64,000 nucleotides of DNA from Pseudomonas izuensis (GCF_009861505.1 NZ_WTFT01000008.1:309727-373726), one strand, 5' to 3'; shown: positions 27,337 to 36,868, counted from the first letter of the stretch. The notes: generated from the sequence alone by a model not told the origin. A program made the numbers and translations.

Positions 27337-27373
27337 GGAATCCTGCTCAGTAAAGGTCGGTGACGACTTGCAA

Positions 27374-27468
27374 CCTGTAGGAGCGAGCCTGCTCGCGATT
27401 GCGGTCTGACATTCAACATCGATGTCGACTGACACGCCCTCATCGCGAGCAGGCTCGCTCCTACAGGG
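27374..27468. repeat. REPIN (class B) between OMF and FUSC genes
   Basis: CCTGTAGGAGCGAGCCTGCT ... AGCAGGCTCGCTCCTACAGG, inside the efflux operon, in the gap after the outer-membrane-factor gene. Confidence 0.9.
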
Positions 27469-27475
27469 TTTGTGT

Positions 27476-28975
27476 TCAACGCAGAAGGACCGGGGTTTTC
27501 GGTGCGGCGGTCTGCCTGTCTTTCGGTACGTCGTTGCCCGCACCCAACCCACCACCTAATGCCGTCACCAGTTCCGCATGGGCACTCAGGCGCGCGGCCT
27601 GGACCTGTTGCTGGACCTGCTGCTGCTTGAACAGCAGGGTCTGGGCATTGAGCACGTTGAGGTAATCGGTAAGCCCGCGCTGGTAGGCGATCATGGCGAT
27701 GTCGTAGGTTTTCTGCGCCGTGGCCACCGACTCGGCGGCGAACGTTTGCTGCTTGTCCATGGACTCGCGACGGATCAGTTGATCGGAGATGTTTTTCAGC
27801 GCATTGACCAGCGTCTGGTTGTACCGGGCCACGGCGATGTCATAACCGGCCGAGGCCTCACCCAGCTCTGCCCGCAAGCGACCGCCGTCGAAAATCGGCA
27901 AGGAAATCGCAGGTCCCACGCTGTAGTTGAGCTTCTTGCCGGTCAAAAACTCCAAAGCCCCACCGCCGGTGGCCATGTAGCCCAGGCTGCCGACCAGGTC
28001 GACGTTGGGGTAGAACCCGGCATGCGCCACATCGATGCCCCGGGCCTGCGCGGCCACTTGCCAACGGCTGGCAACCACGTCCGGGCGTTGACCGAGCAAT
28101 TGCGCCGGCAACGACGACGGCAGTTTCAGCGCCGCGCCCAGCGACAGCGTCGGCCGTTGCAATTGCGCGCCCTCTCCCGGGCCTTTGCCGGCCAGCGCGG
28201 CCAGTTGATTGCGGCTCAGGGCGATTTCTTCGTCCAGCGCATCGATCTGCCGATGGGTTTCCGGCAGCGGTGTCTCGGCCTGACTGACTTCGAAATGGGT
28301 GCCGATGCCGCCGTTCAGGCGCTTCTGTGCCAGTTCCAGAATCTGCTGTTGTTGCTTGAGGGTCGCCTCGACGATGTCCCGCTGCGCATAATGCAACGAG
28401 AGCTCGATGTAGACGCGCACGATGTTGTTCTGCAATTCGAGCTGGGCCTGGCGCGCCTCGGCGACGGTCATGTGGGCCATGTCCACGGCGCGTTCGGTGT
28501 TATTGCTTTCGCGGCCCCACAGGTCGAGGGCGTAACTGAAGCCCAGCGCGGCGTTGTTGTCCCAAGTGGTACTGTTGGCCAACTCGCCTGGCCCGTAGAA
28601 CTGATCGGTGGGCCAGTTGTGACGCTTGAGGGTGGACTCGCCATTGATCTGCAACGACTCGGCGGCTTCGGCAATACCGGCCATGGACTTGGCCTGACGC
28701 ACCCGCGCGGCGGCCATGGTCATGGTCGGGCTGCCTTGCACGGCAAGGTCGATCCAGCGGTTCAGTTGCGGGTCGCCATAGGCCTGCCACCATAGCGCGG
28801 TGGGCCAGTGTGCATCCTGAGCGGCGCTCTGTATGGCTTCGTCGGTGGCCAGTGAATTGGCCTCCAGTGCCTTGCCCTGTGGGGCAATACCTCCGGTTCC
28901 GATGCAGCCGCTGATTGCCAGGGTTAAAGCCAGAATACTGAGCGGCGAAAGCGCTCTGCTGATGCGACGCGGCAC
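27476..28975 (-). CDS. Outer-membrane efflux lipoprotein (NodT/OprM family)
   Basis: This 499-residue TolC-like outer-membrane factor is made as a lipoprotein: the signal peptide has lipobox AISGC with the acceptor Cys24. Two OEP domains with long helices follow (WWQAYGDPQLNRWIDLA near residue 62 is the usual first OEP motif). It is the first gene of the efflux operon, divergent from a LysR gene. It could serve this FUSC pump and also the RND pump at 31.6 kb, which has no outer-membrane partner beside it. Confidence 0.9.
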   Translation of the reverse strand: MPRRISRALSPLSILALTLAISGCIGTGGIAPQGKALEANSLATDEAIQSAAQDAHWPTALWWQAYGDPQLNRWIDLAVQGSPTMTMAAARVRQAKSMAGIAEAAESLQINGESTLKRHNWPTDQFYGPGELANSTTWDNNAALGFSYALDLWGRESNNTERAVDMAHMTVAEARQAQLELQNNIVRVYIELSLHYAQRDIVEATLKQQQQILELAQKRLNGGIGTHFEVSQAETPLPETHRQIDALDEEIALSRNQLAALAGKGPGEGAQLQRPTLSLGAALKLPSSLPAQLLGQRPDVVASRWQVAAQARGIDVAHAGFYPNVDLVGSLGYMATGGGALEFLTGKKLNYSVGPAISLPIFDGGRLRAELGEASAGYDIAVARYNQTLVNALKNISDQLIRRESMDKQQTFAAESVATAQKTYDIAMIAYQRGLTDYLNVLNAQTLLFKQQQVQQQVQAARLSAHAELVTALGGGLGAGNDVPKDRQTAAPKTPVLLR

Positions 28976-29008
28976 TGCTGAAAATTCCTGAGGAAAATGA
29001 GGCTGGAG

Positions 29009-29101
29009 CCTGTGGGAGCAAAGCTTGCTCGCGATGGCATCGCCGCGGTGGATCTGACGGACCTTGGTGAACCCATCGCGAGCAAGCTTTGCTCCTACAG
29101 G
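29009..29101. repeat. REPIN (class C, AAAGCTTGCTCGCGA type)
   Basis: CCTGTGGGAGCAAAGCTTGC ... GCAAGCTTTGCTCCTACAGG in the divergent gap between the OMF gene and the LysR gene. Confidence 0.9.
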
Positions 29102-29250
29102 GATCGGCGCAATTCTATGAGGTGACCGAAATGGCGATAAGCTGGGATTCCTGTGAATCTTTGTTACCGTTAACGAGATAATCCTTAAGTCTGGGGTCTC
29201 AGACTCTGAAACTTCGTGTCACAATTTGCCATCGAACCCGAGAGCACCCC

Positions 29251-30219
29251 ATGGACACATTGCAAAACATGCGCGCCTTCAGTTACGTGGCCGAAGCCGG
29301 CAGCTTCACCGCCGCCGCCGTGCAACTGGACACCACCACCGCCAACGTCTCGCGCGCGGTCTCCAACCTGGAGGCCCACCTGCAAACCCGTCTGCTCAAC
29401 CGAACGACCCGGCGCATCGCCCTGACCGAAGCCGGCAAGCGATATTTGCTGCGCTGCGAGCAAATCCTGGCCTACGTTGAAGAAGCCGAGGCCGAGGCCA
29501 GCGACGCCCATGCGCGCCCCGCCGGGCAACTGAAAGTGCACACCATGACCGGCATCGGCCAGCATTTCGTGATCGATGCCATCGCCCGCTACCGCAAGAC
29601 CCACCCGGACGTGACCTTCGACCTGACCATGGCCAACCGCGTGCCGGACCTGCTGGACGAGGGCTACGACGTGTCCATCGTGCTCGCCCGCGAACTCCCG
29701 GACTCGGGCTTCGTCTCCCAGCGCCTGGGGATCACCTACAGCATCGTTTGCGCCTCGCCGGCCTACGTCAAAGCCAATGGCTGCGCGCAAAAACCCAGCG
29801 ACCTGCTCAACCACGCCTGCCTGCGCCTGGTCAGCCCGGTCATTCCCCTGGAAAAATGGGCCTTCGACGGTCCCGATGGCCAGGAAATGGTCATCATCAA
29901 CAGCTCACCGTTCCTGGTGAACTCCGCCGACGCCATGAAAAGCGCGATCACCAGCGGCATGGGGGTCGGCGTCCTGCCGCTGTATGCCGCGATCGACGGC
30001 CTGCGCAATGGCACGCTGGTACGGGTCATGCCCAAATACCGCTCGCAAGAGCTGAACCTGTACGCCATCTACCCGTCGCGTCAGTACCTGGACGCGAAGA
30101 TCAAGACCTGGGTGGAATACCTGCGCGGATCGTTACCAGAGTTGCTGGCGGCGCATCAGGCGGAATTGGCGGCGTATGAGTTGAGCGGAAGCCTGGCGGG
30201 GGCGCGGGTCGCAAACTGA
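29251..30219 (+). CDS. LysR-family transcriptional regulator (AaeR-like position)
   Basis: The 322 residues have an N-terminal winged helix (MDTLQNMRAFSYVAEAGSFT, then TTANVSRAVSNLEAHLQTRL as the recognition helix) and a C-terminal periplasmic-binding-like effector domain. LysR proteins usually regulate a divergent operon, here the OMF-FUSC-DUF1656-HlyD genes, just as aaeR stands beside aaeXAB. The ligand is unknown; an aromatic acid is inferred from context. A same-class REPIN lies on each side of the gene. Confidence 0.88.
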   Translation: MDTLQNMRAFSYVAEAGSFTAAAVQLDTTTANVSRAVSNLEAHLQTRLLNRTTRRIALTEAGKRYLLRCEQILAYVEEAEAEASDAHARPAGQLKVHTMTGIGQHFVIDAIARYRKTHPDVTFDLTMANRVPDLLDEGYDVSIVLARELPDSGFVSQRLGITYSIVCASPAYVKANGCAQKPSDLLNHACLRLVSPVIPLEKWAFDGPDGQEMVIINSSPFLVNSADAMKSAITSGMGVGVLPLYAAIDGLRNGTLVRVMPKYRSQELNLYAIYPSRQYLDAKIKTWVEYLRGSLPELLAAHQAELAAYELSGSLAGARVAN

Positions 30220-30229
30220 TCGTCTGAGC

Positions 30230-30326
30230 CTCTGTGGGAGCAAAGCTTGCTCGCGATAGCGGTGTATCAGGCGCAATCAATATTGGCTGGGCCGCCGTCA
30301 TCGCGAGCAAGCTTTGCTCCCACAGG
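30230..30326. repeat. REPIN (class C)
   Basis: CTCTGTGGGAGCAAAGCTTG ... CAAGCTTTGCTCCCACAGG. It starts 11 bp after the LysR stop codon and has the same class as the repeat on the other side of that gene. Confidence 0.9.
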
Positions 30327-30363
30327 TGCCGGCCCAGAGGCCGCCAAGTCAAAGAGCGTATGA

Positions 30364-30383
30364 AACTGACAGCGCCGTCAGTT
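30364..30383 (+). promoter_or_regulatory. Candidate operator upstream of RND efflux operon
   Basis: Perfect 7-bp inverted repeat AACTGAC-N6-GTCAGTT, about 85 bp before the adaptor start. It could be an operator; no binding protein can be named from sequence. Confidence 0.4.
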
Positions 30384-30466
30384 AGCAGTCACTCTCCTGA
30401 CCGCCAAACAGGTTTATAAAGGAAAATACCAACCTGTCGATCACCCTGCCCTGGCGCCTCACTCGC

Positions 30467-31627
30467 ATGCGAATCCAGCAAAAACCCGTCCTGCTCGTCG
30501 CCCTTCTGATTTTCCTGGCAGCGCTGGGCCTGTGGTATGCCGGCAAACCCGCCAAGGCAAAACTCGCGGCGCCCGGCGCCATCCCCGTGCGCGTGGTCAG
30601 CGTCGCCGAAAAAGACGTCCCCCGCTACGTCAGCGGCATCGGCTCGGTGTTGTCGTTGCACAGCGTCGTGGTGCGCCCGCAAATCGACGGCATTCTTACC
30701 AAAATCCTGGTCAAGGAAGGCCAACTGGTGAGCAAAGGCGACCTGCTGGCCACCATCGACGACCGTTCGATCCGCGCCAGCCTCGACCAGGCCCGGGCGC
30801 AACTGGGCGAAAGCCAGGCGCAACTGCAAGTGGCGCAGGTCAACCTCAAACGTTACAAACTGCTGAGCGTCGACGACGGCGTATCCAAACAGACCTACGA
30901 CCAGCAACAGGCGCTGGTCAACCAGCTCAAGGCCACCGCCCAGGGTAATCAGGCCTCGATTGATTCGGCCCAGGTACAACTCTCCTACACACAGATTCGT
31001 TCTCCGGTCAGTGGCCGCGTCGGTATCCGCACGGTGGATGAAGGCAATTTCCTGCGCATGACCGATGCCCAAGGCCTGTTCACCGTCACCCAGATCGACC
31101 CGATTGCCGTGGAATTCTCCCTGCCGCAACAAATGTTGCCGACCCTGCAAGGCCTGATCAATGATCCGCAACATGCCAGGGTCAAGGCCTACATTGGCGC
31201 CGACACCGACGGCGAGACCGGCAACCTGCTGGGCGAAGGCCACCTGACCCTGATCGACAACCAGATCAACACCAACACCGGGACCATCCGTGCCAAGGCC
31301 GAATTCGACAACGCCGGGCAGAAACTCTGGCCGGGGCTGCTGGTGACGGTAAAAATTCAGACAGCCTTGGACAAAGACGCGCTGGTAGTACCGCCTACCG
31401 TCGTACAGCGCGGCCTGGACCAGCCTTTCGTGTATCGGGTCAAGGGTGACAAGGTCGAAACCGTACCGGTGCAGATGATCTTTCAGGGCAGCAGCCAGAA
31501 CATCATCAAGGGTGTCGAACCGGGTGACGTGCTGGTCAGCGATGGCCAGTCGCGGCTCAAGCCCGGTGCCACCGTGCAAGTGCTGACCGACCCGGCGCAG
31601 GTGGTGCAGTCGGAGGCCGCGCAATGA
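30467..31627 (+). CDS. RND efflux periplasmic adaptor (MdtA/AcrA-like)
   Basis: This 386-residue membrane-fusion protein has an N-terminal membrane anchor (VLLVALLIFLAALGLWYAG) without a lipobox. A lipoyl half-motif (VVVRPQIDGILTKILVKEGQ near residue 66) and a helical hairpin with QAQLQVAQVNLKRYK follow, then barrel and membrane-proximal domains. It links the RND pump encoded immediately downstream (4-bp overlap, ATGA) to an outer-membrane channel. The ATG is not preceded by a clear ribosome site. Confidence 0.9.
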   Translation: MRIQQKPVLLVALLIFLAALGLWYAGKPAKAKLAAPGAIPVRVVSVAEKDVPRYVSGIGSVLSLHSVVVRPQIDGILTKILVKEGQLVSKGDLLATIDDRSIRASLDQARAQLGESQAQLQVAQVNLKRYKLLSVDDGVSKQTYDQQQALVNQLKATAQGNQASIDSAQVQLSYTQIRSPVSGRVGIRTVDEGNFLRMTDAQGLFTVTQIDPIAVEFSLPQQMLPTLQGLINDPQHARVKAYIGADTDGETGNLLGEGHLTLIDNQINTNTGTIRAKAEFDNAGQKLWPGLLVTVKIQTALDKDALVVPPTVVQRGLDQPFVYRVKGDKVETVPVQMIFQGSSQNIIKGVEPGDVLVSDGQSRLKPGATVQVLTDPAQVVQSEAAQ

Positions 31628-34600
31628 AAGGCCACGGTTCGATATCCGCCTGGTGCATCGACCACCCGGTCGCCACGGTTCTGCTGACGTTTGCGCTGGT
31701 GCTGCTGGGCGCTATCGCTTTTCCGCGCCTGCCGGTAGCGCCCTTGCCCGAGGCCGAGTTCCCGACCATCCAGGTGGCGGCACAACTGCCCGGCGCCAGC
31801 CCGGAAACCATGGCGTCTTCGGTGGCCACGCCGCTTGAAGTGCAGTTCAGCGCCATTCCCGGCGTGACTCAGATGACGTCGAGCAGCGCCCTGGGTTCGA
31901 CCAACCTGACCCTGCAATTCACCCTCGACAAAAGCATCGACACTGCCGCTCAGGAAGTGCAGGCCGCGATCAATACCGCCGCCGGTAAACTGCCCAAGGA
32001 CATGCCGAACCTGCCGACCTGGCGCAAGGTCAACCCGGCCGACAGTCCGGTATTGATCCTCAGCGTCAATTCCTCCCTGATGCCGGGCCCCGAACTCAGC
32101 GACCTGACGGAAACCCTGTTGTCCCGTCAGATCAGTCAGATCGACGGCGTAGGCCAGGTCGCCATCACCGGTCAGCAGCGTCCGGCGATCCGTGTCCAGG
32201 TGTCGGCAGACAAACTCGCGGCCATCGGCCTGACGCTGGCGGACATCCGTCTGGCGATCCAGCAGACCAGCCTCAACCTGGCCAAAGGTGCGCTGTACGG
32301 GGAGTCGAGCATCTCGACCCTGTCCACCAACGACCAGTTGTTCCGCCCCGATGATTACAGCCAATTGATCGTTTCCTACAAGGACGGTGCACCGGTTCAT
32401 CTCAAGGATGTCGCCAAGGTCGTCAATGGTTCGGAAGACGCCTACGTCCAGGCCTGGGCGGGCACGCAACCGGGGGTCAACCTGGTGATCTTCCGCCAGC
32501 CGGGGGCGAACATTGTCGAGACCGTGGACCGCATTCAGGCGGCCCTGCCGGGGCTGGAAGCGATGCTCCCCGCGTCGGTGCAGGTCAAGACGCTGATCGA
32601 CCGCACCCAGACCATCCGTGCCTCGCTGCATGAAGTGGAAATCACCCTGCTGATCGCAATCATGTTGGTGGTAGCGGTGATGGCCCTGTTCCTGCGCCAG
32701 TTGTCGGCGACCCTGATTGTGTCGGCGGTATTGGGCGTATCGCTGATTGCCAGTTTCGCCCTGATGTACGTCATGGGTTTCAGCCTGAATAACCTGACGC
32801 TGGTGGCGATTGTGGTGGCCGTGGGGTTTGTGGTCGACGATGCGATCGTGGTCGTAGAGAACATCCACCGCCACCTGGAGGCCGGCGACGGCATGCGCGA
32901 AGCGGCGATCAAAGGCGCGGGGGAAATCGGCTTCACCGTGGTGTCGATCAGTTTCTCGCTGGTGGCAGCGTTCATTCCGCTGCTGTTCATGGGCGGCGTG
33001 GTCGGACGCTTGTTCAAAGAGTTCGCCCTGACCGCCACGTCGACCATCATGATTTCGGTGGTGGTGTCGTTGACGCTGGCGCCAACCCTGGCGGCGCTGT
33101 TCATGCGCGCGCCGGTGCATCACGCCCACGATAAACCGGGCTTCGGCGAGCGCCTGCTGGCCTGGTACGAAAAAGGCCTGCACCGCGCCCTCGCCCATCA
33201 ACGCCTGATGCTCGGCGTGTTCTGCCTGTCCCTGGGCCTGGCCGTGACCGGGTACGTGCTGATTCCCAAGGGCTTCTTCCCGATTCAGGACACCGGTTTT
33301 GTCCTCGGCACTACCGAAGCCGCCGCCGATATTTCCTACGGCGATATGGTGAAAAAGCACCTGGCCATGGCCGAAATCGTCGCCGCCGACCCCGCGGTCG
33401 AAACCTTCTCGCACTCGGTCGGAGTCTCGGGCAGCAACCAGACCATTGCCAACGGCCGGTTCTGGATCACCCTGAAAAAACGCAGTGACCGCGACGTCTC
33501 GGCCAGCCAGTTCATCGACCGGATTCGCCCGCAACTGATGAAAGTGCCTGGCATCGTCCTGTACCTGCGGGCCGGCCAGGACATCAACCTCAGTTCCGGT
33601 CCGAGTCGCGCCCAGTATCAGTATGTGCTCAAGAGCAACGACGGCCCGACCCTGAGCACCTGGACCCAGCGCCTGACGGAAAAACTGCGCAGCAACCCGG
33701 CATTCCGCGACATTTCCAACGACCTGCAACTGGGCGGCAGCATCACCCACATCAGCATCGACCGCAGCGCCGCCTCCCGTTTCGGCCTGACCGCCAGCGA
33801 TGTTGACGAGGCGCTGTATGACGCCTTTGGCCAGCGGCAGATCAACGAGTTCCAGACCCAGATCAACCAGTACAACGTGATTCTGGAACTGGACACCAAA
33901 CAACGCGGCAAGGCGGAAAGCCTCAACTACTTCTACCTGCGCTCACCGCTGAGCGGCGAGATGGTGCCGTTGTCGGCCCTGGCCCGGTTCGATGCGCCAA
34001 CGGTCGGCCCGCTGTCCATCGCCCATGACGGCATGTTCCCGGCCGCCAACCTGTCGTTCAACCTCGCGCCCGGCGTGGCTTTGGGCGATGCGGTGATCAT
34101 GCTTAACCAGGCCAAGGTCGACATCGGCATGCCGGCGGCCATCAGCGGCAACTTCCAGGGTGCGGCCCAGGCGTTCCAGAGTTCGCTGGCCAGCCAGCCA
34201 TGGCTGATTCTGGCGGCGCTGGTGGCGGTGTACATCATCCTCGGCGTGCTCTACGAGAGCTTCGTGCATCCGTTGACGATCATCTCGACCTTGCCTTCGG
34301 CGGGCCTGGGGGCAGTGATCATGCTGTGGATCTGCGGCCAGGACTTTTCGATCATGGCCCTGATCGGGCTGGTGCTGTTGATCGGTATCGTCAAGAAAAA
34401 CGGCATCCTGATGATCGACTTCGCCCTTGAAGCGCAGCGCAAGGGCGGCTTGCCGCCGGAAGAAGCGATCTTCCAGGCCTGCCTGACGCGGTTCCGGCCG
34501 ATCATCATGACCACCCTCGCCGCCCTGCTCGGCGCCCTGCCGCTGATGCTTGGCTACGGCACCGGTGCCGAGCTGCGCCAACCCCTGGGGATCGCGGTGG

Positions 34601-34728
34601 TTGGCGGCCTGCTGGTAAGTCAGGCGCTGACGCTGTTCACCACGCCGGTCATATACTTGTGGCTGGAGCGGCTATTCCATCGGCCCAAAAAACCAGCGTC
34701 TATACCAACGCTGGCGACCACAGACTGA
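31624..34728 (+). CDS. RND efflux pump, HAE1 family
   Basis: This 1034-residue inner-membrane proton-driven exporter has the RND arrangement of one helix, a large periplasmic loop, six helices, and the same again. Helix 4 contains VGFVVDDAIVVVENIHR near residues 400-416, with the paired aspartates needed for proton transfer; these and the sequence as a whole place it in the hydrophobe/amphiphile (MdtB/C-like) group rather than the metal-pumping CzcA group. No outer-membrane gene follows. The substrate is unknown. Confidence 0.92.
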   Translation: MKGHGSISAWCIDHPVATVLLTFALVLLGAIAFPRLPVAPLPEAEFPTIQVAAQLPGASPETMASSVATPLEVQFSAIPGVTQMTSSSALGSTNLTLQFTLDKSIDTAAQEVQAAINTAAGKLPKDMPNLPTWRKVNPADSPVLILSVNSSLMPGPELSDLTETLLSRQISQIDGVGQVAITGQQRPAIRVQVSADKLAAIGLTLADIRLAIQQTSLNLAKGALYGESSISTLSTNDQLFRPDDYSQLIVSYKDGAPVHLKDVAKVVNGSEDAYVQAWAGTQPGVNLVIFRQPGANIVETVDRIQAALPGLEAMLPASVQVKTLIDRTQTIRASLHEVEITLLIAIMLVVAVMALFLRQLSATLIVSAVLGVSLIASFALMYVMGFSLNNLTLVAIVVAVGFVVDDAIVVVENIHRHLEAGDGMREAAIKGAGEIGFTVVSISFSLVAAFIPLLFMGGVVGRLFKEFALTATSTIMISVVVSLTLAPTLAALFMRAPVHHAHDKPGFGERLLAWYEKGLHRALAHQRLMLGVFCLSLGLAVTGYVLIPKGFFPIQDTGFVLGTTEAAADISYGDMVKKHLAMAEIVAADPAVETFSHSVGVSGSNQTIANGRFWITLKKRSDRDVSASQFIDRIRPQLMKVPGIVLYLRAGQDINLSSGPSRAQYQYVLKSNDGPTLSTWTQRLTEKLRSNPAFRDISNDLQLGGSITHISIDRSAASRFGLTASDVDEALYDAFGQRQINEFQTQINQYNVILELDTKQRGKAESLNYFYLRSPLSGEMVPLSALARFDAPTVGPLSIAHDGMFPAANLSFNLAPGVALGDAVIMLNQAKVDIGMPAAISGNFQGAAQAFQSSLASQPWLILAALVAVYIILGVLYESFVHPLTIISTLPSAGLGAVIMLWICGQDFSIMALIGLVLLIGIVKKNGILMIDFALEAQRKGGLPPEEAIFQACLTRFRPIIMTTLAALLGALPLMLGYGTGAELRQPLGIAVVGGLLVSQALTLFTTPVIYLWLERLFHRPKKPASIPTLATTD

Positions 34729-34737
34729 GACGGGGTC

Positions 34738-35415
34738 ATGCGCGTTCTGATTATCGAAGACGAGGAAAAAACCGCGGACTACCTGCACCGCGGCCTGACG
34801 GAACAGGGTTACACCGTGGACCTGGCCCGCGACGGCGTGGAGGGCCTGCACCTGGCGCTGGAAAGCGATTACGCGGTGATCGTCCTCGACGTGATGCTGC
34901 CGGGCCTCGACGGCTTCGGTGTGCTGCGTGCCCTGCGCGCGCGCAAACAAACCCCGGTGATCATGCTCACCGCCCGCGAGCGGGTCGAAGACCGCATCAA
35001 AGGCCTGCGCGACGGCGCCGACGATTACCTGGGCAAGCCCTTTTCATTCCTCGAACTGGTGGCGCGCCTGCAAGCGCTGACCCGCCGCAGCGGTGGCCAT
35101 GAACCGGTGCAAGTGAGCATCGCCGACCTGTGGATAGATTTGATCAGCCGCAAGGCCACCCGCGCCGGCACACGCCTGGACCTGACCGCCAAGGAATTCT
35201 CGCTGCTCAGCGTTCTGGCCCGCCGCCAGGGAGAAATCCTGTCGAAAACGGCGATTGCCGAAATGGTCTGGGACATCAATTTCGACAGCGACGCCAACGT
35301 GGTCGAAGTCGCGATCAAACGCCTGCGGGCCAAGCTCGACGGGCCGTTCGAAGAGAAACTGCTGCACACGATTCGTGGCATGGGTTATGTGCTGGAGAGC
35401 CGTGGTGTCCAGTAA
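34738..35415 (+). CDS. OmpR-family response regulator, heavy-metal (CopR/CzcR) type
   Basis: The 225 residues have a receiver domain (acidic pocket EDEE near residues 7-10, phospho-acceptor Asp51 in VLDVMLPG, lysine in LGKPFS) and a C-terminal winged helix (ELVARLQAL linker, then LSKTAIAEMVWDINFD). The best resemblance is to the CopR/CusR/IrlR group. It starts 9 bp after the RND pump and its 3' end overlaps the sensor gene, so pump and two-component genes probably share a transcript. Confidence 0.9.
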   Translation: MRVLIIEDEEKTADYLHRGLTEQGYTVDLARDGVEGLHLALESDYAVIVLDVMLPGLDGFGVLRALRARKQTPVIMLTARERVEDRIKGLRDGADDYLGKPFSFLELVARLQALTRRSGGHEPVQVSIADLWIDLISRKATRAGTRLDLTAKEFSLLSVLARRQGEILSKTAIAEMVWDINFDSDANVVEVAIKRLRAKLDGPFEEKLLHTIRGMGYVLESRGVQ

Positions 35416-36769
35416 CTCGATTGCCCTGCGCCTCAGTGGAATGTTCACCCTGGTGGCGCTGCTGGTATTCCTGCTGATCGGCTGGGCGCTGTATCAGCAG
35501 GTCGACAAAGGCCTGGGTTTGCTGCCCGAAGCCGAACTGGACGCGCGCTACAGCGTGCTCGAATCCACGGTCGGCCGTTACGGTACGCCCGAGCATTGGG
35601 TGAAGATCAACAACAAGCTCAAGCTGCTCGGTGAAGAAGACAAGCGCATCAGCTTCTGGATCATCAGTGGCGATCCACTCTACGAATACGGCACCCTGAC
35701 ACCGCAGATCCGCGCGTTTGCCCAAGGGCCGCTGGGCATGCGTGACATGAAGTTGCCGGATCAGCCCTACCCGCTGAAAGTGCTGGTCAGTCAGTTCCCG
35801 GCCAAGGATCAGCGCCCACCGCTGCGCTTCATGATCGGCATCGACACCGAAACGTTTTACCAGACTCAACACCAACTGCTGATCGCCTTGATCGGCCTGG
35901 CGATTGTCGGCGTGCTGCTGGCCTCGGCACTGGGTTACTGGGTGGCGCGAATCGGGCTCAAGCCGCTGATCAAGTTATCTCAGGAGGCCCAGCGCCTGGC
36001 CCCGCCCTTGCGCTCCGGGCGTTTGCGAATGTCATCACTGCCACCGGAGCTGAACCAGTTCGTCAATTCATTCAACTCCACGCTGGAGCGGGTCGAGCAG
36101 GCTTACTCGCGCCTGGAATCGTTCAACGCCGACGTCGCCCATGAGCTGCGCTCGCCGTTGACCAACCTGATCGGCCAGACCCAGGTTGCGCTGACCCGTG
36201 GACGCTCGGCGGAGCATTATTTCGAGGTCTTGCAATCGAACCTTGAAGAGCTTGAGCGACTGCGCTCGATCATCAACGACATGCTGTTCCTCGCCAGTGC
36301 GGATCAGGGCAGCAAGGCCACCCAGCTGATTGCCACTTCGCTGGCCGATGAGGTGGCGACGACCCTGGAATACCTGGATTTCATCCTCGAAGATGCCCAG
36401 GTGAAGGTACAGGTCAGCGGCGATGCCCAGGTGCGGATCGAGATCGCGCACCTACGACGGGCGCTGATCAACCTGTTAAGTAATGCGGTGCAGCATACCG
36501 GCCCCGGACAGGTGATTGAGGTGCGCATCGAAGCCCAGGAGCATCAGGTCAGTATCGGCGTTGCCAACCCCGGCTCGCCGATTGCCAGCGAACACTTGCC
36601 GCGCCTGTTCGAACGCTTCTATCGCGTCGACGCCTCGCGCAGCAACAGCGGCAACAATCATGGGTTGGGCCTGGCAATCGTCAAAGCGATTGCGCTGATG
36701 CACGGCGGGGATGTGTTTGTGCGCAGCGATCACGGCATGAACACCTTCGGCATTCACCTGCCCATCTGA
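35405..36769 (+). CDS. Sensor histidine kinase, heavy-metal (CusS/CopS) type
   Basis: The 454-residue membrane kinase has a first helix LSGMFTLVALLVFLLIGWAL and a periplasmic loop of about 130 residues. A second helix (LLIALIGLAIVGVLLASALGY) leads to HAMP and HisKA with His246 in DVAHELRSPLTN, the N-box LINLLSNAVQHT and the G-box NNHGLGLAIV. The start GTG at 35405 overlaps the regulator stop and has GGAG seven bases upstream; it restores the usual SIALRL N-terminus. The partner is the regulator just before. The signal is unknown: the family suggests a metal, the pump suggests a drug-like compound. Confidence 0.88.
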   Translation: MSSNSIALRLSGMFTLVALLVFLLIGWALYQQVDKGLGLLPEAELDARYSVLESTVGRYGTPEHWVKINNKLKLLGEEDKRISFWIISGDPLYEYGTLTPQIRAFAQGPLGMRDMKLPDQPYPLKVLVSQFPAKDQRPPLRFMIGIDTETFYQTQHQLLIALIGLAIVGVLLASALGYWVARIGLKPLIKLSQEAQRLAPPLRSGRLRMSSLPPELNQFVNSFNSTLERVEQAYSRLESFNADVAHELRSPLTNLIGQTQVALTRGRSAEHYFEVLQSNLEELERLRSIINDMLFLASADQGSKATQLIATSLADEVATTLEYLDFILEDAQVKVQVSGDAQVRIEIAHLRRALINLLSNAVQHTGPGQVIEVRIEAQEHQVSIGVANPGSPIASEHLPRLFERFYRVDASRSNSGNNHGLGLAIVKAIALMHGGDVFVRSDHGMNTFGIHLPI

Positions 36770-36777
36770 CCCCACCC

Positions 36778-36868
36778 CTTGTGGGAGCGAGCCTGCTCGC
36801 GAAAGCATCACCTCGGTTCCTGAGCTGTACCGAGTCGCCTGCATCGCGAGCAGGCTCGCTCCCACAAT
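36778..36868. repeat. REPIN (class B)
   Basis: CTTGTGGGAGCGAGCCTGCT ... AGCAGGCTCGCTCCCACAA, starting just after the sensor kinase stop. Confidence 0.9.

Noticed and set aside
27337..27555. N-terminal extension of the FUSC protein to 27555
   Set aside because: The added residues are translated REPIN plus the end of the upstream gene, and ATG 27336 gives the normal family N-terminus.
31483..33903. An 806-codon open frame antisense to the RND pump
   Set aside because: Same effect: rich in His, Gln, Arg and Asp, no recognisable domain, fully covered by a clear RND pump on the + strand.
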